From assembly GCA_036346205.1 (NCBI GenBank), contig JARFJB010001964.1, positions 1,748,501 through 1,812,500 on the forward strand: 64,000 nt of DNA, given 5' to 3'. A model generated the notes under the pieces. That model worked only from the letters and a program-made list of their open reading frames with translations. It made no database searches and was not told the origin of the DNA. The DNA comes from Vesta saturnalis. Its lineage: Eukaryota; Arthropoda; Insecta; Coleoptera; Lampyridae. Position 1 is the first letter of the stretch. The number at the start of each line of letters is the position of its first letter. Of the stretch, positions 10,601-19,794 are shown piece by piece. The translations under genes and the position numbers were made by a program.

Positions 10601-10687
10601 AAATAAGGGTGGAAAAACCGGTCTTGTCCCACGTGGGCGGTCTTGTGACGTCAAATCCAAGATGGCGGAAGGTGCCCCGTTACTACT

Positions 10688-10693
10688 GATGTG
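10688..10693. repeat. Target site duplication GATGTG, right of inner element
   Basis: Exact copy of 3741-3746. The host sequence continues as GTTGTAATTAATC, matching the uninterrupted homologue around 19970-19990. Confidence 0.95.
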
Positions 10694-10812
10694 GTTGTAA
10701 TTAATCCTAGGTCTGGTGGATGTAGAGTAATGGAAACAGCCGATTTTGAATGTGTATTATACCTCGACGCTTTCAAGAATTTAAAACGTCGCTATTCCTT
10801 AGTAGTTTAGGG
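10694..10812 (+). pseudogene. Fragment of the outer-TIR 85-residue protein, disrupted by inner element
   Basis: Plus-strand translation includes VMETADFECVL, matching GMETSDFRCVLPRRF in the complete minus-strand frame at 19814-20071. At nucleotide level GGAAACAGCCGATTTTGAATG parallels GGAAACATCCGATTTTAGATG read on the minus strand at about 19930. The upstream half of the same frame lies before 3747 (ATAAAGTGATAGATGTG), so the inner element landed inside this gene. Downstream the frame decays after CCTCGACGCTTT. Confidence 0.75.
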
Positions 10813-10956
10813 GCAACTGGAAAAACAACAAAAATAACATGTTGTTATTAATAGTAGTGCTACAACCACACCATATGTAAATTAACAAGAATTATTTGTT
10901 AACAAGTGTTTAGTCATAGTTCAATTGTGAGCAAGTAAAGTCGTTATATAAGTATA

Positions 10957-12550
10957 ATGGAAACGGCAATGGATTCTTTTCTGGAACGATCAAAACGCAA
11001 AAGTTCACCGTTACACAGGGTGTTTCTAAATTCATGCGAAAAATTCAAGTGAATGCTCGTATGAAATTGTGATGGGTCTTTCCTACAACAAAATTTCCTC
11101 AGCTCACCCCCCTTCCGAGATATCACGTCTAAAAGGTGGTGAGTAAAATTGAGTTTTTATTCTTTGTTCTCAAATTGAAGTAAAGATGGAAAATTGAAAT
11201 TGTGTAATTTCCGTGCACCGGTATTTTTCAACATTCCTGTTACATTATAAGGGGATGAAATTAGCAACTCTTACTTTATTTAATATCAAATCTTTTTTTC
11301 GAGACTGAATTTTGTGAAATAAAAATGTTACTTAAAAGGGGCTTAATTAAAAATATTTCTTAATCTTAAAGTTTTTTCCTAGAACCAATAGATTCGGGGA
11401 AAAAACAAAACACAACACCACGGTTTTTATTCTTTATTAAATAATAAACTACGTATTGAAAGTGTAAAACAGTAAAGATGTCAAATGCAAGAGCAAAATG
11501 AGATTCATAATTAGTATTTAAAAAGTATCGGTGGCCAGTCCTTTGCGAGTGCACGGAAATTACAGAATTTCAAGTTTCCATCTTTACTTAAATTTGAGAA
11601 AAAAAATAACGCAATTTTACTCACTACCTTTTAGGGGTTATATCTCGGAAGGGGGTGGGATGAGGATATTTTATTATGGGAAAGACCCATCATAATTTCA
11701 TTCGGGTAATCACCTCCTGAATTTTTTTGCATGAATTTAGAAACCCCCAGTATATGGATCCCCCGCATAGTTGCAGTAACAATATGAATAATAATAATAA
11801 TAATCTAACATTGTGTTGGTGGTGCTGTCAAAATAGTGATGGTAGTAGTAGTAGTAAAAATAAAAATGAAGAGAAAGATATCGATTTATCAGGAGTGTAC
11901 AATCAAGCAGCTGAGGAATACTTAATTGATTGTATTTATTATAAACTGTCGAATGATACTCATCGCGCAAAGCATGCAGAAATTGGATACGGTATACACC
12001 TCAACCTTTCAGAAACGTAATACGTATACGGTGTGGCAACTGCGATTAAAGCAATAATGTGGTGCTAGACATGAAGGAGTGGAATAAACTTCTAAGATGT
12101 CACTCATATGTAGAATTACAAGTCCTCGGATCTCAAGAAATTGAAAATCGAATTGATTGGTTGAATGTAAACGAAGCATTATGAATCTCTATCTGCCAAT
12201 CTTGGTATTTATTACAATTGAGAATTGATTAAGTTGATTAATTGATTAAACTGTGGGGAGAGCAAAATGCAACTGCTGTTCTTGCACATTCAATGTTCAT
12301 AGTGTAGAACTATTCAATTTAAAGGATATAATAAGCTTCCGATTGGAATTTCTTGAATCCTACAATCCAGAAAAAACAATCCATGAAAAATTTACACAGC
12401 AAGTTGTTAACTACCATCGTTTTCATGAGAAAGAATTCTATGGTAGTGATGATGATAAGATTTATAGACATTGAAGATGTCATAAATGCAAAGTATAATA
12501 TTAATTCACATAACACTGTATGCTTAATGGAAATGTATTATCGTCCTGCT
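10957..12550 (+). pseudogene. Decayed unknown gene interrupted by a foldback MITE
   Basis: An ATG at 10957 opens METAMDSFLERSKRKSSP, then the MITE at 11014 intervenes. The sequence after the MITE (11753 on) continues with a plausible Asn-rich frame (NNMNNNNNNLT), a CWWC motif, an acidic stretch and AAEEYLIDCIYYKLSNDTHR, until about 12020. Two further stretches, one around 12070-12180 containing MKEWNKLLRCHSYVELQ and one around 12253-12474 containing FNLKDIISFRLEFLESYN, read as protein in shifted frames and may be its continuation. I do not recognise the family. It lies inside the outer Polinton-like element, so it may be one of that element's own genes. A TATATAAG stands just upstream of the ATG. 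Confidence 0.4.
11014..11752. mobile_element. Foldback MITE with about 220-bp inverted arms
   Basis: The left arm (11014-11225) and right arm (11533-11752) are inverted copies. Both have GGTTTCTAAATTCATGC or GTGTTTCTAAATTCATGCG at the end, GATGGGTCTTTCC, CCTTCCGAGATAT and the shared inner edge AATTTCCGTGCAC. The flanking dinucleotide is TA on both sides, fitting a Tc1/mariner-type MITE. No transposase inside. It splits the unknown gene at 10957-12550. Confidence 0.85.
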
Positions 12551-12989
12551 TAAGTATTGTATAGTATTTACTATTTTTGACTATTTATCATTTATTAGGA
12601 AACCACCACCAGTTCTTTAGAAAACAACCACCTATATGAGAGAAATGGATTACTCTTTTTGACCTGTTTGTGATTTGTTTTTTGATCTGTTCTAAGCAGT
12701 ATTCTTGGGAAACTGGTAGTTTTTGCTCTATTTTGAGCGTTTTTTTTGAGAACCTGTTACTGGTTTTTATCAACCGATACCGGTTTTAAGGAAATTAGTA
12801 CCTATTATTTAAGAATCAGCTACATCATCCAAAAGCTAAATATCCAGATCTGGCAGTGAAGGTGTTTCATTAATATTGCAATAGTTCAGCTTTATATCCC
12901 GCTTCTCGTAACTCAGACCGAACTTCTAGCTATCCTCATTTCAGTAACGTTTTAAATTACGATTCATTTGAGATCACCAATAACTGACT

Positions 12990-13220
12990 AAATTTGAAAA
13001 ATTGAATAATCTCCAAATAAATTTGTATTGCATAAAAGATAAAAAAGTTGTACCCTTTTTGTTTTTACTAAAGCGACAAAAAAGCCATAAATCTTTTAAT
13101 GCTTTTAACGATGAAACTGATCACTTTGCGTGGATTAAAACATGTCGGTTTTGTTTTCAAAACAGCTCATTTGCACATCTGAATGCATTAGGACGAAATA
13201 TTTCGATTTTTATTTTTTAA
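12990..13220 (+). pseudogene. Polinton PolB-like N-terminal fragment (left arm)
   Basis: The frame reads LTKFEKLNNLQINLYCIKD, then a Lys-rich linker, then DHFAWIKTCRF. Transposon/viral protein-primed B-family DNA polymerases commonly carry, upstream of the polymerase domain, a segment with the pattern FEK-x-N-x-x-x-(I/V)-N-(V/L)-(Y/F)...PL...HY(V/C)-x-IK. This fragment and its inverted partner at 14458-14700 fit that pattern. No exonuclease or polymerase motif follows. The family match comes from remembered motif shape, so it is moderate. Confidence 0.45.
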
Positions 13221-13802
13221 ACGATATTTTCATCATCTATGTTAACAGTTAAAATCTTCTAAATTTTATAAATTGGGTAATTCAAGTTCAATTGGGCTGG
13301 AGTGAGAATTATATTTATTATTATTATAATAATTACAATCCTTTATACTAACATTTATTTCATGTTAAGGGTTGAATTTATTAACAATACATTTAAGTGT
13401 TTTCAAATTATTTTCTTAATATAGTTATTACTTCACCTTTTTAGCATCTTTGAATTCTTGAGCGGTTGAAGGATCCTAGCAATCCTTTACCACAAATAAT
13501 AGAAGTAAAAGAGAAATTAAAAAAGTTTAACATTTTTATTCCGGCATTTAGTTACGTACATACATACATACAGAAGAATGACCCAAAAAAAACTATTTAG
13601 TAACACTAATAAATAAATAAATAAAAACACTGCACGTTTTACGTTTTCCTTATATTTTGTCGCACATTTTTTTCACTCCCGATATCTCACTGTTTAAGTA
13701 GTAGTTTAGAATGTTTTGCAACCACCTCAAACGTTTTTTCTTGAACCGTTAATTGGCTGTTGGATCCTGAGTTTAGTCTAGGAAACCCTGGGACTCTTGT
13801 CA

Positions 13803-14202
13803 CTCTTCCCTAACCAGATCCAAATGTCTGCCCCCATATTGAAGTGGAGGTGGTGCTGCTGTTGCTGGTGGTACCACAGTTGCTGTTGCATGTGCATGCT
13901 AAAAAAAATAATAATTGAGAAAATTAGTAATGTATCTATCCATAAGTAAATTATTACGAAAAAGTTAAAATTATGTAAAGTGTACCAAAATCTCCCTCGA
14001 CATCACTACCACGGAATTTTTTAATTGGTGTATCTTCTTGTTGTTCATCAAGCGCATACATCGGGAGTGGATCAAATGGAGGTGGTTGCACCAAAACATT
14101 ATACAAAATATTGGATTTTTTCGATGAAGCACCTTCGTCGCCAGGATCTGGATATTTAGCTTGTGGGTGATGTGGTTGTATTACATGTCTGAAATACGAC
14201 AC
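13803..14202 (-). CDS. Two-exon unknown gene (proline/alanine-rich)
   Basis: On the minus strand a pyrimidine-rich acceptor ending TTTCAG (about 14191) precedes an open exon containing HPQAKYPDPGDEGASSKKSN, then VQPPPFDPLPMYALDEQQED and RGSDVEGDF. A GT donor follows at about 13985. A second acceptor, TTTTTTTTAG, precedes 13898, after which GCA/CAG/CAA-rich sequence is open in more than one frame; one reading gives HAHATATVVPPATAAPPP and ends at a TGA near 13800. The joining phase cannot be fixed by eye. A copy of the HPQAKYPDPGDEG region lies at about 12825-12872 in the opposite arm. No family recognised. The first exon is upstream and unseen. Confidence 0.4.
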
Positions 14203-14457
14203 ATAAATTAAGTAGTATAACTCAATTTGTAAATAAAATTTTACTGTAAAATCACCCTCAATTATAATTTACCTAACAGAAATACAAAATATGAAAAAAT
14301 TTTCAGTCCGAAGCAAAACAGAAAAAACAACGATACGAAATAGTACTCAAATTTTGTTTCTGCATACCACGAGTATTTCAACACGCTCAACCACCCCAAT
14401 TGAACCCAATTTATAGAACTTAAAAGATTTTCCGAACTTTCAACATGGAAATATCTT

Positions 14458-14700
14458 TTAAAAAATAACAATCGAAATATTTCGACCAAATTCAGTCAGA
14501 TGTGTAAATGATAGCTGTTTTGCAAATAAAGCCGACATGTTTTTAATCCATACAAAGTGATGATCATAAGGTTCATCATCATTAAAAAGCATTAAAGGAT
14601 TTATAGGTTCTCTCTCGCTTTGCTGATTTACTAAATACAAAGGGTACAACTTTTTTTATCTTTTACGCAATACAAATGTATTGAGAGATTTCAGTTATTT
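14458..14700 (-). pseudogene. Polinton PolB-like N-terminal fragment (right arm)
   Basis: The minus-strand frame has YPLYLVNQQSEREPINPLML, then DHHFVWIKNMSALFAKQLS. The layout PLY...pINLLL...HYVWIKN(L/M)S matches the segment in front of the DNA polymerase domain in many Polinton-type PolB proteins, better preserved here than in the left arm (12990-13220). Immediately after LS the frame diverges, and the Cys/His-rich motif that would normally follow is absent. It is a fragment only and non-functional. Confidence 0.5.
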
Positions 14701-14786
14701 TAATGGTGAACTCAATTGAATAATAATTTAAAACGTTACTGAAATGGGTGATGTAGCTGATTCTTAAAGAATAGGTACTGATTTCC

Positions 14787-14790
14787 TTAA
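14787..14790. repeat. TTAA target duplication (left) of piggyBac element
   Basis: TTAA directly precedes the CCCTCTAGCAGGC terminus and is repeated at 17777-17780. Confidence 0.95.
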
Positions 14791-14920
14791 CCCTCTAGCA
14801 GGCCAATTTATTTTTTTTGATGAAAATATTTTGGTTAGCTAATTTTGGTGCATAGAATACAAATTTCAAATCAAAAATGATGTAGGATTGATAGTTTACA
14901 GTTCAGGTGAGAAAAAAGGA

Positions 14921-14940
14921 AGCCCGCCAAAAGGCGGGCT
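14921..14940. promoter_or_regulatory. Subterminal hairpin AGCCCGCC-AAAA-GGCGGGCT
   Basis: Perfect 8-bp stem with a 4-base loop, about 130 bp inside the left terminus. The same hairpin occurs at 17384-17403 (TTTT loop) and in slightly degraded form at 17744-17760. Repeated placement near both ends suggests a transposase-binding or structural motif. That role is inferred. Confidence 0.7.
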
Positions 14941-15114
14941 GGACTGACTAAGGAATAAAACTTAAAGGAGTTCAGATACATTTTGGTTTCTAGCATGTTT
15001 TATTAGAATACAAAGTAAAAAAAGTAAAAGTAAAGTAGATCCAAGTATTATACATAAAATAAGTAATATATTCTAAAATTAGAAAGAAATTATAAAAATA
15101 GTAAAAAAACAGTG

Positions 15115-17280
15115 TTATGGTTTGGCGTGGTAAATTTGTAAACATTTTTTTTTAGATGATAGGCACAAATTGACTTGACATTTTAGGCAGTACATTTGTG
15201 TTTCCGACTTGCAACCAGGCAATTTACAGGTACGTTTACAGATTTTACGGTCTAATTTATCAGGCATATGTCTTACATCATCGTAACGTGGATCTAAACC
15301 CAATCTGTATGGTTTTTTAACACTTGATGGAACTGTTGTTGCCGGGTTTGTAGCAGCGCTTCAAGGTTTACCAACTGGTCGTTGAGCTAATTTTTGTTGA
15401 TAAAAACACAAACTATTTGCAACCTGACAACGGAATTTAGGTAGTTCTGGAGTCACTCGTTTGTCTCCTCTTCCTCCGTCTCCAGGATGGATACGTTTAT
15501 GAAGAAGCATTAACCATCAATGAAATGGTAGAACAACTTCAATGAAGCACTTTGCGTCTTTATACGGATATGGTACCGTCCAATCAGACCATCCATGAGA
15601 TCCACGCCTCCCATATGATGGTTATATTCCTTGATAATCCGTGGACGATCAACTTCTATAAATTTTTTATTTTTTCGATCGTACCTAGCAATTTTTTCAG
15701 GATTTTTTGGTGTTTGTGTTGCTGTTAAATATGGTTTAACACCAACATAAGTAGATTCCAGTCGAACATTTTTGGTGTCTTTCCATACAACTGTGGTAAT
15801 ATCTACATCAAGAACACTACCAACATACTCTTCCGAATAACCTCTTTCCATGGCCTTAATTTGGCCATCCCTTGGCAGTTTGCAGTTAGTAATACGATCT
15901 GCACGAAGAGTACCTAACGCGTAAATACCTCTACGTCTTAGATACACCAAAAGAGGTAATGATGTATAAAAATTGTCTGTATATATAACATGATTTTTAA
16001 AGTTTGGCACTGTTTGCGAAAGACGAACGACATTACCAGTTGCTCCCAAGTCCGGTGCACCCGGTAATATTACATTATCATTTTTGCCGCAGTATACTTC
16101 AAAGCGGTATGAAAAGCCGGTGGAATCACATAATACAAATAATTTCATTCCCCACCTGTGAGGTTTCTTTGGCATATATTGTCTGAACGAACATACCATC
16201 TTTGTGGAGCACATCTGTTCATCGACACATAACCGAGCTGATTTCGGTACGGAATTAAAACGTTTATTGAGATAATCAGATATTGGTCTGATTTTATAAA
16301 GTGGATCGTGTTCAGGATGGGTACGATCTTTCATAAGAGAGAAATCTAATATACTTTCGAATTTCGCAAAAACGTTTTGATGTGATTGTGGTTCGAATAG
16401 CTTCAAACGAATGTTCACCCCAGTATTCTTCTAAACTTGGATATCTATATACAGACATGTAGATAAGTGCTCCTATGTATTGTCGGATATCTATACTGCT
16501 TACTTTGAACTTCGTATTTACGTCCAGTTGACGTGCACCCAGATTGGTAAAATCTGCTATCTTGGTCAATATCTCCTCAGTGAAAAATACATGAAACATT
16601 CAAATGGTGTATTGAGCTCATTGAACTTTTCTGGTAATCTGTCATCGCCTCTAAATACCACTGCAGTGCGATGAAGTTGTAAGTATTTTTTTCGCCAGAC
16701 AACACTGTCAAATTCTTTTAATTTGGGAATTATTTCACCGGGGTTTCCAATAAATCCACCATCATTTGGTGGAATGTTTGGCCCACTTGCTTCTTCTGCT
16801 GGTAATGGCGAACGCGGTCGTTTGGCACGTCGACCTTTCAGATGTGGGTGGTCAGTAACTATTGCTTCAAGTGACGGTCCTGCTTGAGGTAATGACTGAT
16901 TTAGATGATTCGGCTGTTTCTGATGATAGCCCTGCTTCAAGTAAACGTTCTTCAGTTGATTCAAATGCTGATTTGACCTCTGTAAGCTCATGAGTAAGTG
17001 TAGAGCTAATATAATCAACTGATGTTGATCTTTCCATTTGTTCTACGCACTCTTCGATTAGCTCCACATCTTCAAGTGATACTTCATAATCTGGGTCATT
17101 TACACTATCATCGTCATCGAAATCGCTGATATCAGTTGCATCTGCTTCAGATTCAAGATCGCTACAAGATTCCATAATTTGCTGAATTTCCTCTTCCGTC
17201 AACTTGTCAAATTTACACGATTTATTGTGAACATCATGATATCTAGGTAATTTTTTCTTGTCTTTCCTATTTGAAGACAC
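15115..17280 (-). pseudogene. piggyBac transposase, frameshifted
   Basis: Minus-strand pieces read in order form one DDE_Tnp_1_7 transposase. The acidic N-terminus starts at ATG 17280 (MSSNRKDKKKLP...), followed by a linker rich in Ser/Pro. The next domain starts near 16599 (FTEEILTKIADFTNL, LDVNTKFKVSSIDIRQYIGA). The main block is 16418-15510, with the three catalytic aspartates in VDEQM, YTDNFYTS and HHMGGVDLMD. The C-terminal cysteine-rich zinc-binding domain is at 15303-15115 (KLPGCKSETQMYCLKCQVNLC). At least four frame changes break it, one of them a missing A in a run near 16579, as the fragment at 18541-18765 shows. The active-site residues survive, so decay is recent. Confidence 0.93.
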
Positions 17281-17383
17281 TATAACAATAAAAGACAGAT
17301 ATCAATAATTTTTTTAATAAAGATAACTTTCATGCTAAAATATCCCAAAAAATGTTTACATATAAAAGATATGAACCCCAGCC

Positions 17384-17403
17384 AGCCCGCCTTTTGGCGG
17401 GTT
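17384..17403. promoter_or_regulatory. Subterminal hairpin, right side of piggyBac
   Basis: AGCCCGCC-TTTT-GGCGGGTT, the inverted partner of 14921-14940. It lies upstream of the transposase start at 17280. A third, shorter version (ACCCGCCAAAAGGCGGT) is at 17744-17760, just inside the right terminus. Confidence 0.7.
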
Positions 17404-18446
17404 GCTTTTCAGGGCCACTGATAGCCACTAACTTTTAGAAAATCTACAATCCAATCTATTTTTAAGTAAATGTAAGTTATTTTATACTCACCAATAATTT
17501 TTTGATGTCCGAAAAGCAACTAGAAATATTTTTAATAATATCACAAAAAGTGGATGTCGACGACGTATAAGTATTCCATCTGACCTTCACCACATATCGT
17601 TTTCAACTGAGGATACCTCTCAAACGAACGGTACGATCAAACTGAAATCTCTACCAATTAATAAAATAGAGTAGACATATGACTGGACTGCCGGTTAACG
17701 ACAAAATAATTTTTATGTTTCGAGTTAACTTGATTTAGATGTTACCCGCCAAAAGGCGGTCTCGCCTGCTAGAGGGTTAAAACTGGCATCAGTTTATAAA
17801 AATTAGTAACAGGTTCTCAAAAAAAAGAAAGCGCTCAAAACAGATCAAAGAACAGATCATAAACAGGTCAAAAAGAGGAATCCGTTTCTCAGAAACAGGT
17901 GGTTGTTTTCTAGAGAAGTGGTGGTGGTTTCCTAATAACTGATAACAGTTTGGGCGCCAAATTACTAAGGAACATACCCTTCATGTTTAGCACGTTTTGA
18001 ATTGTTAAATGCGGGTTTCTTCTTTAAAATACTCAAAAAATCTGATGTGTGCAACACATGACCTCACAATACAACGTAATTGATAATTTAAACAAGCACA
18101 AGTAAAATTGAAAGAATTTGATGTTTTATAGCTAGTGTACTGTTTTTTCTTTCTACTAAAAATTTTGTACAGTTTTTTCATATCATTAAATTGTTTTATT
18201 AAAAAAATCGTAACACTCCGACAGAAACAATGAAATATGACGACCAAGACACATTTCCTTAAATTTAAGTTATTATTTAAATAATACCCATAAAGCTTGA
18301 CGTACTAAACAAAAATGATCAGGATCGAAAAAATTGATCAGAGAAAGTAAATAATCATAATCACCCAGTATACATTTTTTTTAGTTCTTAAATTGGAAAC
18401 GTGTAAATATGTGCATAAAACTACAATTTTTATAAACATATAAATC

Positions 18447-18850
18447 CGCTTGTTTCTATTGACTCGGTTATCATTTTTACATTTATTCCATAATTAACTT
18501 TCGTTAAGGTTTATCGTAACGTGTAAAAATGCAAAAATACTTCGTACTTACGTCCAGTTGACGTGCACCCAGATTGGTAAAATCTGCTATTTTGGTCAAT
18601 ATCTCCTCAGTGAAAAAATACATGAAACATTCAAATGGTGTATTGAGCTCATTGAACTTTTCTGGTAATCTGTCATCGCCTCTAAATACCACTGCATTGC
18701 GATGAAGTTGTAAGTATTTTTTTCGCCAGACAACACTGTCAAATTCTTTTGATTTGGGAATCCGCTTGTTTCTATTGACTCGGTTATCATTTGTACATTT
18801 ATTCCATAGTTAACTTTCGTTAAGGTTTATCATAACGTGTAAAAATGCAA
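18447..18850. repeat. Direct repeat of about 90 bp flanking a piggyBac fragment
   Basis: CGCTTGTTTCTATTGACTCGG to AACGTGTAAAAATGCAAAAA occurs at about 18447-18536 and again at 18771-18850 with few differences. Between them lies a 225-bp piggyBac transposase fragment. The layout looks like repair-associated insertion with duplication of the host flank, not normal transposition, because no TTAA or TIR is present. Confidence 0.85.
18541..18765 (-). pseudogene. Captured fragment of piggyBac transposase
   Basis: Nearly identical to 16513-16730: the stretch from TTCGTA(C/T)TTACGTCCAG to GACAACACTGTCAAATTC matches apart from a few bases. It keeps one extra A in the run at about 18610, so its frame reads straight through FECFMYFFTEEILTKIADF, where the full copy is frameshifted. 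It therefore derives from the family before that mutation, or from a different copy. About 75 codons only, no ends. Confidence 0.9.
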
Positions 18851-19320
18851 AAAAATTGCGAAAATTTTTGACTAAAGGGCCAAACATTTTTTTTCCAAAA
18901 AATCATCTGGGGTGGTCAAAAATGGCTCAAAACGATTAAAAATGAAAAAAAATTCGTAAAAATTTGACCAAAGGACCAAAAAATTTTTTTTACAAAAATC
19001 ATCTAAAATGGTCAGAAATGGCTCAAAACGTGTAAAAATGCAAAAAAAATTCGAAAAATTTTGACAAAAGGACCAAAAAAGTTGTTTCACAAAAATCATC
19101 TCAAATGGTCAGAAATGGCTCAAAACGTGTAAAAATGCAATAAAAAATTTCAAAATTTTTGACCTAAAGGCCAAAAAATTTTTTTTTCCAAAAATCATCA
19201 CAAATGGCGAAAAAGTCTCAAAACGAGTAAAACTGCAAAAAAAAATTTGAGCATTTTTTAGCAAAGGGCCAAAACTTTTATTCAAAAATCGTTTCAAATG
19301 GTCAGAAATGACTTAACACG
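18833..19320. repeat. Five-copy satellite with about 95-bp period
   Basis: Units begin near 18833, 18929, 19027, 19120 and 19213 with AACGTGTAAAAATGCAAAA (variants AACGATTAAAAATG, AACGAGTAAAACTGC). Each continues through TTTTGAC(C/A)AAAGG(A/G)CCAAA, an A/T-rich run, AAAATCATCTNNNATGGTC and AAAATGGCTCA. The last unit is degenerate. The first unit overlaps the end of the 90-bp direct repeat, so that repeat may be satellite-derived. Confidence 0.85.
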
Positions 19321-19339
19321 TCTAATAAGATAAGATAAA

Positions 19340-19425
19340 AAAACCTCGTACATTATGCGTCTTGAACCCGAGACGACGAGACATTAACCAAGCGCGCTGC
19401 CATTGCGCTACAGGAGGAGTTCACG
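19340..19425 (-). ncRNA. tRNA-derived sequence (SINE head or tRNA pseudogene)
   Basis: The minus strand carries an A-box-like TAGCGCAATGGCAGCGCGC and, about 30 nt later, a B-box-like GGGTTCAAGACG: internal Pol III promoter spacing. An acceptor-like CCTCCTG start and CGAGG end are visible. The anticodon stem does not pair, so it is not a working tRNA. It is followed on the minus strand by a T-rich run. Confidence 0.5.
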
Positions 19426-19554
19426 AACAAACGGAAAACTTAGTAAATAATCAATTCTAGGATGGTTCACTTAGTTGCCTAGGTAAAGGTTGGCTACGAA
19501 TAGCCGTTCTATTTATACACTCTATAATAGTCGAAATCTGGAATTCCATTTTTA

Positions 19555-19720
19555 ATGGACAGATTTCGCTCAAAAGTTGATCATTCCGTCCACTCATGGA
19601 TCCGAACCTGGGTACCAAAGTTCATGACGATCGAATTATCTTTGGGGACGCTATCGCGCTGGAACACATACAGACAGACAGACATACATTTTGATACTTT
19701 CATGTTTGAACCTATTTTTT
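19555..19720 (+). repeat. Non-LTR/SINE 3'-end-like sequence
   Basis: Contains AAGTTCATGACGATCGAATT, then GGGGACGCTATCGCGCTGGA, then a short (CAGA)n run, a layout common at 3' ends of insect LINEs and the SINEs that copy them. Its orientation is opposite to the tRNA-like sequence just upstream, so the two are probably separate insertions. Confidence 0.4.
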
Positions 19721-19794
19721 TTCCAACTTACGGTAAAGCAATTTTTAAGTATGGTAGCTCATTTTAAAGGAAATTTAATCCTCTTTAATAATAC

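Larger units (their letters stand above)
3747..10687. mobile_element. 6.9-kb nested Polinton-like element with 2.55-kb inverted repeats
   Basis: The termini AGTAGTAA(T/C)GGGGCACC and its complement are exact at both ends, with a perfect 6-bp duplication GATGTG. The TIRs (3747-6307 and 8140-10687) are nearly identical over about 2.55 kb, so insertion or homogenisation is recent. The centre (6308-8139) holds an alternating purine-pyrimidine microsatellite, a small acidic/basic open frame and a six-copy 178-bp satellite. Both TIRs encode a short frame resembling an adenoviral-type cysteine protease, a Polinton hallmark. No polymerase or integrase is present, so it must depend on enzymes from elsewhere. 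The 6-bp duplication and AG ends support Polinton/Maverick; a generic foldback element is the alternative. Confidence 0.85.
8140..10687 (-). repeat. Right terminal inverted repeat of inner element
   Basis: Mirror of 3747-6307, slightly shorter because of small indels. It ends TTACTACT followed by the GATGTG duplication. Confidence 0.95.
14791..17776 (-). mobile_element. 2,986-bp piggyBac element
   Basis: The ends are perfect 13-bp inverted repeats, CCCTCTAGCAGGC, flanked by TTAA on both sides, the diagnostic piggyBac target. It encodes a frameshifted piggyBac transposase on the minus strand. Three copies of a GC-rich hairpin (stem GCCCGCC, AAAA or TTTT loop) lie subterminally. It inserted into the right arm of the inverted unit, whose continuity is restored when 14791-17780 is removed. 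Confidence 0.97.
12577..17950. repeat. Long inverted-arm unit carrying PolB-like fragments and a piggyBac insertion
   Basis: The left arm (about 12577-13330) reappears inverted as 17950-17777 plus 14786-14340; the piggyBac copy at 14791-17776 splits the right arm at TTAA. Shared blocks are TTAGGAAACCACCACCA at the outer end, GAGAACCTGTTACT, AAGAATCAGCTACATCA and CGAAATATTTCGAT near the centre. The left arm has about 105 extra bp that include a copy of part of the gene at 13803-14202. I found no clear target duplication at the ends, so this may be an internal palindrome of the outer element rather than a separate transposon. Confidence 0.7.

Noticed and set aside
12588..12773. 61-codon frame MIKTSNRFSKKTLKIEQK
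   Set aside because: Lies in the inverted arm of the 12577-17950 unit and is not conserved as a frame in the other arm.
13540..13620. Short (CATA)n and (AAAT)n runs
   Set aside because: Real but only about 12-20 bp each; too short to be worth a separate feature.
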